Source: an uncultured Lachnospiraceae bacterium
GTDB lineage: Bacteria > Bacillota_A > Clostridia > Lachnospirales > Lachnospiraceae
Length of the DNA stretch: 16,015 nt
Assembly: GCA_910585855.1 (NCBI GenBank)
Contig: CAJUGZ010000066.1
Span: forward strand, 1-16,015
Reading direction: 5' to 3'
Shown: positions 7,346-16,009 of the stretch, one piece after another
How the letters are laid out: each line of letters opens with the position of its first letter
Numbering within the stretch: position 1 is the stretch's first letter
Made by a program: the position numbers and the translations under genes
Notes under the pieces: model-generated
What the model was told of the DNA's origin: nothing
Seen by the model: only the letters and a program-made list of their open reading frames with translations
Database searches by the model: none

Positions 7346-10300
7346 ATGTATTTTTTGGATAAGAGAGTTCGGGTTATTTGTGATGAGTTGAAACGGTTAA
7401 GGGTAAAACAGCGGTTTGTTGTGTCGAATTGGGAGTATAAGGAGGGAAATTTTATACGTCCAAAAGAGGCAGAGGAAGAGGGAACAGATTGGAAGGCGTT
7501 TGACAGCCAGACTATGCATTGGTATGGAAAAGATCGGCATTATTGGTTTCGGACAACCTATCAAGTGCCAAAGGAACTGGATGGTGTTAGGATGTGGCTT
7601 CATGTCTGTACACAGATTGACGAGTGGGATGATGCGAAGAATCCGCAGTTTCTTTTATTTGTAAATGGAGAAGTGGTTCAGGGGATCGATATGAATCACA
7701 GAGATGTGCTTTTGCGTTCTCAGGCAGAGGCAGGGGAAGAGTTGGCGTTAGATCTTCAGGCGTACACAGGAACACTGCATAAGGAATTTCATTTGATTGT
7801 GGAGATTCAGGAAATTGATGAAAAGATTGAACGGCTTTATTATGATTTGTGGACACCGCTTGCTGCTTTTTCGAGAATGGAAGAGGATGACAGAAATCGT
7901 AAGGAGATACAGGAGATTTTAAATACTGCCGTTAATTTTTTGGATTTAAGAACTCCTTATTCGGAAGAGTTTTATCGAACGGTTTCTGAGGCTACGGATT
8001 ATCTTGCACAGGCTCTTTATACAGAGAAGGCAGGGTATCGGGATGTGATTGCTACTTGTATCGGACATACGCATATTGATGTGGCATGGTGGTGGACAGT
8101 GGCACAGACAAGAGAGAAGGTCTGTCGAAGCTTTGCAACGGTATTGAAGCTGATGGAAGAATATCCGAATTATAAGTTTATGTCTAGTCAGCCGCAGCTT
8201 TATGTATTTTTAAAGGAACGCTATCCAGAACTTTATCAGAAGATAAAGGAAAGGATTCAGGAGAAACGCTGGGAGTCGGAAGGCGGCATGTGGGTTGAGG
8301 CAGATTGTAATTTGACTTCCGGGGAGTCTTTGGTTCGGCAGTTTATGTATGGAAAGCGGTTTTTCCAAGAGGAATTTGGAGTGGATAATCGGATCTTATG
8401 GCTGCCGGATGTATTTGGGTACTCGGGAGCACTTCCTCAGATTATGAAAAAGTGCGGAATTGATTATTTTATGACAACGAAGCTGGCGTGGAATCAGTTT
8501 AATAAAATCCCTTATGATACGATGATGTGGCGGGGGATTGACGGGACAGAGGTATTGACACATTTAATTACCACGTTGGGAGTAAATCAGCCGATTAAAG
8601 ATTATTTTACTACTTATAATGGGATGCTTCATCCTGATGCGATTATGGGCGGCTGGATGCGTTATCAGAATAAAGATATCAATAATGATATTTTGGTATC
8701 TTATGGATATGGAGACGGAGGCGGCGGTCCTACCAGAGAGATGATAGAAACTTCGATTCGTATGGAAAAGGGAGTAAAGGGGATTCCTTTGGTACGTCAG
8801 GAGTTTGCGGGAACTTATTTTGATGAGTTAAAGGAACGGGTAGCAGGAAATAAACGGCTTCCAGTATGGGAGGGTGAACTTTATTTTGAATATCACAGAG
8901 GAACTTTAACTTCTATGGCACGTAATAAGCGTTCGAACCGAAAGTCAGAATTGGGACTGATGGATTTGGAATATTTCTCTGTATTGGCGTCAGAAGAATT
9001 GGCATATCCAAGTGAAGAGTTAGAGGGGTTGTGGAAGACAGTATTGTTAAATCAATTTCATGATATACTGCCAGGTTCTTCGATTCATGAGGTCTATGAA
9101 GTGACCAAAGAGGAATACCTTTATGTGTCGGAGCGGATAAAAGCTTTGATAGAAGAGCGAAAGAGAGCTGTTGCCGGTACAGGAGAGGCGGTTACTATCT
9201 TTAATACTACCGGAAAAGAGCGAAGTGATATAGTGAATTTGGGCGATTTTGATGGAGAGGCACTGGCGGATGAAGAGGAGAACTGTTACCCTGTGCAGAA
9301 GACGGCAGAGGGAAGTGTGGCATTTGTAAAAGGTCTGCCTGCCAAAGGGTATCAGTCTTTTTGCAGAGCAGAGAAGACGGATGCATGGAATCCATTTACT
9401 CTGGTACAGCCGTATCAGTTGGAAACACCGTTCTTTTCTGTTCAGCTAGATGCTCAGGGAATGATTACCAGCATCTATGACAAAGAGGCAGATCGAGAAG
9501 TGATTCAAAAGGGAGAGCGGGCAAATCTGCTTCGGATGTATGAAGATAAACCGATTTATTTTGATAATTGGGATATTGATATTTATTATACAGAAAAATT
9601 CTGGGATCTGGATACGGCAGAAGATATGGAATGGATTGAAATTGGACCAGTGCGTGCTGTGCTGAAAGTGATTCGGAAAGCTTCTCGTTCTACAGTCTGT
9701 CAAAAAATAATATTTTATGCGGACAGCCGAAGAATTGATTTTGTAACAGATGTGGATTGGAAGGAACATCAGACTTTATTAAAGGTACATTTTCCAGTGG
9801 CAGTACATACAGATGAGGCAACTTTTGATATTCAGTTTGGAAATCTTACCAGAAAGACACATCAAAATACTAGCTGGGATGTAGCGAGATTTGAGAGCTG
9901 CGGGCAGAAGTGGATGGATCTTTCTGAAGGACACTATGGGGTTTCTCTGCTAAATGACTGTAAATATGGACATTCGGTAAAGGATTCCAATATTGCTTTG
10001 ACGCTGATTAAATCGGGAATTGAACCAAATCCGACTGCCGATCAGGAAAAGCATCAGTTTACTTATGCTATTTATCCTCATATGGAGGGATGGCGTACAG
10101 CAGGAACGGTAGAAGAGGCTTATAAGCTGAATCAGCCATTGCTTGCAGCATTAAATACAAAAAAGAATCAAAAGTATTCTCTGGTATCTGCAGCACACAG
10201 CAATATTATTATTGAAACAATCAAACAGGCAGAGGACAAAAACGGAATTATTATTCGGATGTATGAATCTGAAAATGCTTATACCAAAACAAAACTAACC

Positions 10301-10432
10301 GTCAATACTGTTTTTAAGAAGGCTTCTCTCTGCAATTTATTAGAGCAGGAAGAAGAGGAATTAAAGGTGACAGGAAATGAAATTGCTGTCTGCTTAAAAC
10401 CATACGAAGTAGTAACGATAAAGTTGAGTTAA
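7346..10432 (+). CDS. GH38 alpha-mannosidase, cytosolic type
   Basis: This 1028-residue, zinc-dependent retaining exo-alpha-mannosidase removes alpha-linked mannoses from imported N-glycans. No signal peptide is present. A beta-rich N-terminal region (about 1-225) precedes the catalytic barrel. The metal motif HTHIDVAWWW starts at 241, with His243 and Asp245 as expected ligands. The nucleophile motif LWLPDVFGYSGALPQ places Asp355 as the catalytic nucleophile, and NQFHDILPGSS supplies His572 as the further zinc ligand. The helical mid domain follows the barrel, then the C-terminal beta-sandwich region (about 640-1028). The length fits the cytosolic bacterial/eukaryotic MAN2C1-like type. AAGGAGG (7334-7340) stands 5 bases before the ATG. 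The next gene, GH85, begins 51 bases downstream. Linkage preference (alpha-1,2, 1,3 or 1,6) cannot be read from the sequence; as the only alpha-mannosidase visible it may be broad. Confidence 0.96.
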   Translation: MYFLDKRVRVICDELKRLRVKQRFVVSNWEYKEGNFIRPKEAEEEGTDWKAFDSQTMHWYGKDRHYWFRTTYQVPKELDGVRMWLHVCTQIDEWDDAKNPQFLLFVNGEVVQGIDMNHRDVLLRSQAEAGEELALDLQAYTGTLHKEFHLIVEIQEIDEKIERLYYDLWTPLAAFSRMEEDDRNRKEIQEILNTAVNFLDLRTPYSEEFYRTVSEATDYLAQALYTEKAGYRDVIATCIGHTHIDVAWWWTVAQTREKVCRSFATVLKLMEEYPNYKFMSSQPQLYVFLKERYPELYQKIKERIQEKRWESEGGMWVEADCNLTSGESLVRQFMYGKRFFQEEFGVDNRILWLPDVFGYSGALPQIMKKCGIDYFMTTKLAWNQFNKIPYDTMMWRGIDGTEVLTHLITTLGVNQPIKDYFTTYNGMLHPDAIMGGWMRYQNKDINNDILVSYGYGDGGGGPTREMIETSIRMEKGVKGIPLVRQEFAGTYFDELKERVAGNKRLPVWEGELYFEYHRGTLTSMARNKRSNRKSELGLMDLEYFSVLASEELAYPSEELEGLWKTVLLNQFHDILPGSSIHEVYEVTKEEYLYVSERIKALIEERKRAVAGTGEAVTIFNTTGKERSDIVNLGDFDGEALADEEENCYPVQKTAEGSVAFVKGLPAKGYQSFCRAEKTDAWNPFTLVQPYQLETPFFSVQLDAQGMITSIYDKEADREVIQKGERANLLRMYEDKPIYFDNWDIDIYYTEKFWDLDTAEDMEWIEIGPVRAVLKVIRKASRSTVCQKIIFYADSRRIDFVTDVDWKEHQTLLKVHFPVAVHTDEATFDIQFGNLTRKTHQNTSWDVARFESCGQKWMDLSEGHYGVSLLNDCKYGHSVKDSNIALTLIKSGIEPNPTADQEKHQFTYAIYPHMEGWRTAGTVEEAYKLNQPLLAALNTKKNQKYSLVSAAHSNIIIETIKQAEDKNGIIIRMYESENAYTKTKLTVNTVFKKASLCNLLEQEEEELKVTGNEIAVCLKPYEVVTIKLS

Positions 10433-10483
10433 TCAGATAGAAATTCAAAAAAGAAGGTGACAGACGAAAGGAGAGAGGAGGAT

Positions 10484-12976
10484 ATGAAAAGAAAGAAATT
10501 TATAAATCGCAGCTTAGAAATGATTTTGGCGGCAGTCGTAGCGACTTCTCTGGTATCGTGTGCAAATCAAAAGAATGTACCAGAAAGTACAACAGCAGCT
10601 ACTGTATTAGAAGAAACGACTGTAAAAGAAACTATATCAGAGCAAATCGAAAATACGAGGATTTATTCTATTACTGAGGAAAATGCAAGCCCGGAACTTA
10701 CAATGAGCCGTCAGCCGGAGGCATCTTATTGGTTTCCGGCACAGCTATTAGAGTGGAAGAAAGAAGATGATCCCGATTTTATCTTTAATATCAGTACTGT
10801 GCCGCTTGCTGAGAGAGTGAGTATCGATGATTTAAAAACGGTAAATACAACACAAAACCGAGATACCAAGGTAATGGCAGTTTCGATTATGAACGGCAGT
10901 ACCAGCGGCAATGCACCGCATGGTTTAAATAAGGCAGATGCCAATGCATTTACTTATTGGCAGTATGTGGATATATTGGTATATTGGGGAGGCTCTTCTG
11001 GTGAAGGGCTTATCGTAGCACCAAGTGCAGATGTGGTAGATGCCGGACATAAAAATGGAGTAAAAGTAATCGGAACGGTATTTATGCCGCAGGCAGCACA
11101 TGGCGGAAAGATGGAATGGTTAGAGGATCTGCTAAAAAAAGAAGAGGACGGAAGTTATCTGGTTGCAGATAAATTAATTGAAGTTGCTAAGCTTTATGGA
11201 TTTGACGGATGGTTTATCAATCAGGAAACAGAAGGAACGGATGAAGAGCCTTTGACAAAAGAACATGCGTTACGGATGCAGGAATTTTTATCTTATTATA
11301 AAGAAAAAGCTGCCGAATTGGAATTGATCTATTATGATTCTATGACAGTGGACGGTCAGATGGATTGGCAGAATGGACTGACAGAAAAAAATCTTGCATT
11401 TTTAAAGACAGAAGAAGGAAAAGCGGCTGCCGATCAAATGTTTTTAAATTTTTGGTGGACAACGGAAAAATATGCCCCGGAAGAGCTGCTGAAGTATTCT
11501 GCAGAGTTAGCAGAACAAAACGGAATCGATCCTTATATGTTATATGCAGGTGTCGATCTGCAGAGCAAAGGTTATGGAACAAAGATTGACTGGAGTTTAT
11601 TTGAAAATCCAGAGGGCGGAACTTATACTTCTTTAGGGCTTTATTGTCCAAGCTGGACTTATTTTTCTGCCGATATGATACAGGACTTTTGGAAGCAGGA
11701 AAATAGGCTGTGGGTAAATGCAGAAGGAAATCCGGCAAGTGAGCAGACCGATTTGGAGGATACGCAGTGGAGAGGCATTTCTTCTTATGTGGTAGAGCGT
11801 ACAGCAATTACCAAAACTCCTTTTGTTACAAATTTCTGTACAGGAAACGGATATGGGTTTTACAAAAAAGGAGAACTAATCAGTATGCTGGATTGGAATA
11901 ATCGAAGCATATCCGATATTTTGCCGACCTATCGCTATATAATTGAGAATGGAGAGGGCAATTATCTCTCTGCTGATTTGGATGTAGGAGATGCCTATTA
12001 CGGCGGAAACAGTATGATTCTGCGTGGTGCAGTAAAGCAAGGAGTGTCTTCTGAAATAAAAATGTATCGTGCCTCTCTTCCTATCACAGATACCATGATC
12101 TTTACTACTACAGCAAGAGCAAAGGGAGCGGAAACGGCACTGGATGCGATACTGACATTGGAAGACGGATCGGAAGTGATATTGGAAGGAGATAAAAAAG
12201 TCAGTGATGATTGGATAACGGTACAATATTCGCTGGTTGGATTGGCAGGGAAAACGATACAAGGAATTTCCTATCGGATTACTCCTAAAGCAGATGCGGG
12301 CGGACTGCAGTTTCGCTTTGGCAATCTTACTTTGCTTGAGCCGGAGGCAGAGGCAGAGGAGCGGGCTTTTGTCAGCAATGTAGAAATATTAGACAGCGAG
12401 TTTGACGAAGACGCTATGTATGCTGGAGTAAGACTGGCATGGGAGTCTGATATACCAACAGATTACTATGAGATTTACCGGATTAACTCCGATCAGACAA
12501 AATCTTTGTTAGGGGTATCCAATACCAATAGTTTTTATATCAATACACTGCCTCGTACAGATGAAACCAATCGTTCAGTCTTTGAAGTAGTGCCGATCAA
12601 TGTGTTATTAGAAGAGGGAAACTGTGCACAGGTGACAATGGACTGGCCAGATAACCGGATTCCAAAGGCAGCATTTGCCGCTGATATTACACTTGCCGCA
12701 CCGGGAGAAACGATAACATTCCAGAGTCTTTGTTCACAGAACGCAAAGAAGGTGACATGGACACTTTCCGGTTCGGATACAGAAACCGCAGAGGGAGAAA
12801 CTGTTTCTGTTACTTATTCAGAAGAAGGAGTATATCCGGTTTCTATTAAAGCAGAAAATGAGTCAGGCAGCAGCGAAGCTGTTATTGAAGGATATATTGT
12901 AATCACAGAGAAAGCGTCTGCAGGGCGTGTTCTTCTACGCATGATGCCTTTGCACCGAAAGAGGCGCAATTTATAA
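10484..12976 (+). CDS. GH85 endo-beta-N-acetylglucosaminidase, surface lipoprotein with altered C-terminus
   Basis: The enzyme cleaves the GlcNAc-beta-1,4-GlcNAc core of N-glycans outside the cell, leaving one GlcNAc on the protein. The signal peptide ends in lipobox LVSC (Cys26) and is followed by a Thr/Glu-rich linker. The GH85 barrel spans about 65-410, with YWQYVDILVYWGG, GVKVIGTVFMP and the catalytic FINQE motif: Asn246 (oxazoline stabiliser) and Glu248 (acid/base). Then come a beta-sandwich region (about 420-640), an Fn3-like region (about 640-730) and a PKD-like domain (about 735-815). ATG 10484 is chosen over the upstream GTG 10457 because AAGGAG (10468-10473) precedes it and the lipoprotein signal starts there. 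The last roughly 20 residues (ASAGRVLLRMMPLHRKRRNL) look out of frame; a discoidin-like end continues in another frame downstream. The catalytic part appears intact. Confidence 0.92.
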   Translation: MKRKKFINRSLEMILAAVVATSLVSCANQKNVPESTTAATVLEETTVKETISEQIENTRIYSITEENASPELTMSRQPEASYWFPAQLLEWKKEDDPDFIFNISTVPLAERVSIDDLKTVNTTQNRDTKVMAVSIMNGSTSGNAPHGLNKADANAFTYWQYVDILVYWGGSSGEGLIVAPSADVVDAGHKNGVKVIGTVFMPQAAHGGKMEWLEDLLKKEEDGSYLVADKLIEVAKLYGFDGWFINQETEGTDEEPLTKEHALRMQEFLSYYKEKAAELELIYYDSMTVDGQMDWQNGLTEKNLAFLKTEEGKAAADQMFLNFWWTTEKYAPEELLKYSAELAEQNGIDPYMLYAGVDLQSKGYGTKIDWSLFENPEGGTYTSLGLYCPSWTYFSADMIQDFWKQENRLWVNAEGNPASEQTDLEDTQWRGISSYVVERTAITKTPFVTNFCTGNGYGFYKKGELISMLDWNNRSISDILPTYRYIIENGEGNYLSADLDVGDAYYGGNSMILRGAVKQGVSSEIKMYRASLPITDTMIFTTTARAKGAETALDAILTLEDGSEVILEGDKKVSDDWITVQYSLVGLAGKTIQGISYRITPKADAGGLQFRFGNLTLLEPEAEAEERAFVSNVEILDSEFDEDAMYAGVRLAWESDIPTDYYEIYRINSDQTKSLLGVSNTNSFYINTLPRTDETNRSVFEVVPINVLLEEGNCAQVTMDWPDNRIPKAAFAADITLAAPGETITFQSLCSQNAKKVTWTLSGSDTETAEGETVSVTYSEEGVYPVSIKAENESGSSEAVIEGYIVITEKASAGRVLLRMMPLHRKRRNL

Positions 12977-13056
12977 AACTTGTCATTTATAAACCGACAC
13001 AGGGAAGCGACAGTGCAACACGTATCTATGAAGTAGAGGTTTATGGTTTAGAATAA
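12919..13056 (+). pseudogene. Out-of-frame remnant of the GH85 C-terminal discoidin-like (F5/8 type C) domain
   Basis: In a different + frame from the GH85 gene, this stretch reads HDAFAPKEAQFIKLVIYKP followed by TQGSDSATRIYEVEVYGLE and a TAA at 13054. This is the typical last strand region of a discoidin/CBM32-like domain, where RIYEVEVYG is the usual ending. Only about 38 residues remain of a domain that is normally 120-140 residues long. So the change is an internal deletion plus a frame change, not a single-base slip. The junction lies somewhere between about 12905 and 12945. The remnant ends 32 bases before the next gene and is presumably untranslated. Confidence 0.7.
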
Positions 13057-13088
13057 AAACGGAAAGAGTCAATGATAAAGGAGAAAAA

Positions 13089-15026
13089 GTGAGTAGGTCA
13101 GAAAAAGAAAATAAAGTGAGGATTGGAATTGATCTTGGAGGTACAGCGATCAAGATAGGCTTATTGAATCAGGAGTATCAGATAATCGGACAAACCGCTA
13201 TTTCAACCAATGCAGACAGACCATATCAGCAAGTAATTGCTGATATGGGACAAGCTGCCGCTGCTTTATTAAAAACAAATGGATATCGAATAGAAGATTG
13301 TCTGGGAGTTGGAATAGGAAGTCCGGGAACGATCGACAGTGAGAATGGAATCGTATTGTATTCAAACAATATCCGCTGGAATCATGTTCCTTTAGCAAGA
13401 GAATTACAGCGTTATCTGCCGCTTCCGGTATATATCAATAATGATGCAAACTGTGCCGCACTGGGAGAAACAGAAAGCGGAGCGGCAAAAGGCTGTCAAA
13501 ATGTTATATTCCTAACATTGGGAACAGGAGTGGGCGGAGGTATCGTTATTGATGGAATGATCTTTGAAGGAGGTCATCCGGGCGGGGCAGAACTTGGACA
13601 TATGCGGCTGCGTTCAGAGGGAAGAAAATGTACCTGCGGAAGAGAGGATTGTCTGGAAGCATATGCATCCGCAACGGCACTGATTGCAGATACAAAAGAA
13701 ATGGCAAAGCAGCATCCAGAGTCATTTCTTTGGAAGCTGTGTGAGCAGGACTTAGGAAAAATAAATGCAAAAACTCCGTTTGATGCAGCAGAAGCAGGCG
13801 ATTACTGCGGTCAGATATTGATAGAAAATTATATTCAATATCTTGCAGACGGAATTGCCAATCTGGTCAATATTTTTCGTCCCGATCTTGTAGTGCTTGG
13901 CGGTGGTGTATGTGCGCAGGGAGAAAAACTGACAGAGCCGCTGAATCAGTATTTAAGAAAATATTGTTTTGGAGCAGATGTTGCCTATATACCGCAGGTG
14001 GTGACTGCCAAAAACGGAAATGATGCCGGAATAATTGGAGCAGCAAAGTTAGTAAAAGCAAATCCAAAAGAAATTTTGTTTTTAGATCCTGTCTGTACAG
14101 AAAATATCTGGGGAGGAACAAGGCTTCGGGAGGAATTTCATTATGCCAATGCCAGTGATCACATCGGCGAGTGCTGGGGCATCTCAGCGCATCCCAACGG
14201 AGACGGAACAATAAAAAACGGCAGATATTCAGGAACTACATTATCCGTATTGTGGGAAAAGCATCCAGAGCTTTTTGGAAATTTAAAAGAGGATCGTTTT
14301 CCTCTTCTGGCAAAAATTATTGATGCCAAAGAAGATCTCAGCATACAGGTACATCCCGATGATTCCTATGCAAAAGTCTATGAAAATGGTTCTTATGGAA
14401 AGACAGAGTGCTGGTATGTGATAGACTGTGAAAAATCCTCTTCTCTTGTAATAGGGCATCACGCAGAAACAAAAGAAGAATTGCATCGGATGATTGAGGA
14501 AAAGAGATGGAATGATTTTATCCGTGAGATACCGATTCAAAAAGGAGATTTTATCCAGATCGATCCCGGAACGGTACATGCGATTAAAGGCGGATGTTTA
14601 ATTTTAGAAACACAGCAAAACAGTGATATTACGTATCGGATTTATGATTATGACAGATTGAGTAATGGTAAACCCAGAGAACTGCATATCCAAAAAAGTC
14701 TGGATGTAATAAAAGTTCCGGCAAAGAGAGCAGAAGACAGTATATTGTCTGCAAGAGAAGTGCCTAAGAATCAACTGTATCAGTTATATCAATGCGATTA
14801 CTATAAAATATTTAAGTTAGATGTAGAAGGAGAAGTTTGGTTAGAGCAGAATGAACCGTTTTTGATGCTGTCTGTATTAGAGGGATCGGGAATAATAGAG
14901 AATGATTTGATAAGAAAAGGAGATCATTTTATTATTCCATATCGGTATGGCAGATTTCAGATAAAAGGAAAGGTTTGCCTGATTGTTTCTGCAGTAGGAG
15001 AAAGAGAAAAAGAGGAGAAAAAATGA
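13089..15026 (+). CDS. ROK-family sugar kinase fused to mannose-6-phosphate isomerase (bifunctional)
   Basis: This cytosolic protein of 645 residues joins two complete enzymes. Residues 10-325 are a ROK kinase: ATP-binding DLGGTA (15-20), catalytic Asp119 in NNDAN, and zinc/sugar site ELGH (168-171) with CTCGREDC (Cys181, 183, 188). Residues 327-640 are a Bacillus-type ManA: QVHPDD (His422), Glu440 in TECW and PGTVHA (His497) as zinc ligands, and the TYRIYDYDR active-site segment at 515-523. A linker of only a few residues separates them. The simplest reading is mannose + ATP to mannose-6-phosphate to fructose-6-phosphate in one polypeptide, feeding on mannose freed by GH38. The kinase could instead act on GlcNAc or glucose. 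The GTG start is supported by AAAGGAG (13077-13083) 5 bases upstream. The stop overlaps the nagB start (ATGA). Confidence 0.93.
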   Translation: MSRSEKENKVRIGIDLGGTAIKIGLLNQEYQIIGQTAISTNADRPYQQVIADMGQAAAALLKTNGYRIEDCLGVGIGSPGTIDSENGIVLYSNNIRWNHVPLARELQRYLPLPVYINNDANCAALGETESGAAKGCQNVIFLTLGTGVGGGIVIDGMIFEGGHPGGAELGHMRLRSEGRKCTCGREDCLEAYASATALIADTKEMAKQHPESFLWKLCEQDLGKINAKTPFDAAEAGDYCGQILIENYIQYLADGIANLVNIFRPDLVVLGGGVCAQGEKLTEPLNQYLRKYCFGADVAYIPQVVTAKNGNDAGIIGAAKLVKANPKEILFLDPVCTENIWGGTRLREEFHYANASDHIGECWGISAHPNGDGTIKNGRYSGTTLSVLWEKHPELFGNLKEDRFPLLAKIIDAKEDLSIQVHPDDSYAKVYENGSYGKTECWYVIDCEKSSSLVIGHHAETKEELHRMIEEKRWNDFIREIPIQKGDFIQIDPGTVHAIKGGCLILETQQNSDITYRIYDYDRLSNGKPRELHIQKSLDVIKVPAKRAEDSILSAREVPKNQLYQLYQCDYYKIFKLDVEGEVWLEQNEPFLMLSVLEGSGIIENDLIRKGDHFIIPYRYGRFQIKGKVCLIVSAVGEREKEEKK

Positions 15027-15748
15027 AGATTATTATAGCAGAGGATTATAAAGAATTAAGCCGAAAGGCGGCAAATATAATATCTGCTCAGATTATATTA
15101 AAATCCGATAGTGTGTTGGGGCTGGCGACAGGCTCAACACCTATCGGGATTTATGATCAGTTAGCAGAGCGATATTGTACAGGAGAACTGGATTTTTCTC
15201 AGGTTTTTACTATAAATTTGGATGAGTATTATGGTTTGAGTTCAGAGAATACACAGAGTTATCACTATTATATGAACAAATATTTATTTTCTAAAGTAAA
15301 TTTATCCAAAGAACATTGTTTTTTGCCGGATGGAGTAAACTTAGACAGCAGAGCAGAGTGTAAGCGGTATCAGGAGTTGATTGATAATTTAGGCGGAATA
15401 GATTTGCAGCTTCTAGGATTGGGGCATAACGGGCATATCGGATTTAATGAACCAGCAGATTTTTTTGAGAAAAAAGTACATTTGGTAGATCTGACAGAAC
15501 AAACAATTCAGGCAAACCAGCGCTTTTTTGAGTCGGCAGAGGAAGTGCCAAGACAGGCGTATACAATGGGGGTTGGTACGATCTTTCAGGCAAAGAAGAT
15601 TTTGCTAGCAGTGAGCGGGGAGGAAAAAGCAGAAGCTCTTTATCGGGTGGTGCAGGGGAAAATTTCTCCGCAGATACCGGGAAGTATTTTGCAGCTACAT
15701 CCTGATGTAACAGTAGTAGCAGATAGGGGGGCAGCAAAACTTTTTTAG
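15023..15748 (+). CDS. nagB: Glucosamine-6-phosphate deaminase
   Basis: This cytosolic enzyme converts glucosamine-6-phosphate to fructose-6-phosphate and ammonia, the last step of the GlcNAc branch. It has 241 residues, the normal length for the Firmicute form without the allosteric extension of the E. coli enzyme. Visible motifs are the phosphate-binding GLATGSTPIG (33-42), NLDEYYGL with general base Asp67 (65-72), and GHNGHIGFNEP (134-144) with His138 and Glu143 in the catalytic relay. Position 136 is Asn where E. coli has Asp141, as is usual in Bacillus-type NagB. ATG 15023 overlaps the ManA stop by four bases (ATGA) and follows GAGGAG 5 bases upstream, so translational coupling is likely. 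An in-frame upstream extension exists but lies within the ManA coding region. Confidence 0.96.
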   Translation: MKIIIAEDYKELSRKAANIISAQIILKSDSVLGLATGSTPIGIYDQLAERYCTGELDFSQVFTINLDEYYGLSSENTQSYHYYMNKYLFSKVNLSKEHCFLPDGVNLDSRAECKRYQELIDNLGGIDLQLLGLGHNGHIGFNEPADFFEKKVHLVDLTEQTIQANQRFFESAEEVPRQAYTMGVGTIFQAKKILLAVSGEEKAEALYRVVQGKISPQIPGSILQLHPDVTVVADRGAAKLF

Positions 15749-15838
15749 ATGTTGGTTTTCACCGGACGCCAGAGGTGGATAGCAGTAGAAATTATGTGTG
15801 ATTATAGATTTTATTGTGGAATAGGTTTTTAGAAAGTT

Positions 15839-15866
15839 AGAAGAGTTTGAATGTGACTCTTTTTTC
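15839..15866 (+). terminator. Intrinsic terminator downstream of nagB
   Basis: AGAAGAGT (15839-15846) pairs with ACTCTTTT (15856-15863), an 8-base stem with one G-U pair and a 9-base loop. The U-rich side runs directly into a T tract ending at 15865. It lies about 90 bases after the nagB stop and should end the operon. Confidence 0.65.
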
Positions 15867-15968
15867 GTTCCGGGGTCAAGAAACAGCTAGATTCGAAAAC
15901 GGCAGGCAGCCTGCAGTGACTTTGGAAAAAAGTTAGAAGTTCTTGGGCTTCTGCTTGAATACCTAAGA

Positions 15969-16009
15969 TTTTTTTCACATACTGCTTCTATGCAGTGTGT
16001 GAAAAAAAA
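15969..16009. repeat. Near-perfect hairpin with T-tract before and A-tract after
   Basis: CACATACTGC (15976-15985) pairs with GCAGTGTGTG (15992-16001) around loop TTCTAT, with one T-G pair. A run of seven Ts before and eight As after extends the stem to about 17 bases. On both strands the Ts precede and the As follow the core, the opposite of an intrinsic terminator. So this is recorded as an inverted repeat of unknown role, perhaps the edge of a further element beyond the window. Confidence 0.6.

Noticed and set aside
15764..15770. GGACGCC downstream of nagB as a further copy of the palindromic element family
   Set aside because: Only the 7-mer and no following arm, GGAGT or palindrome matches; a chance occurrence is plausible.
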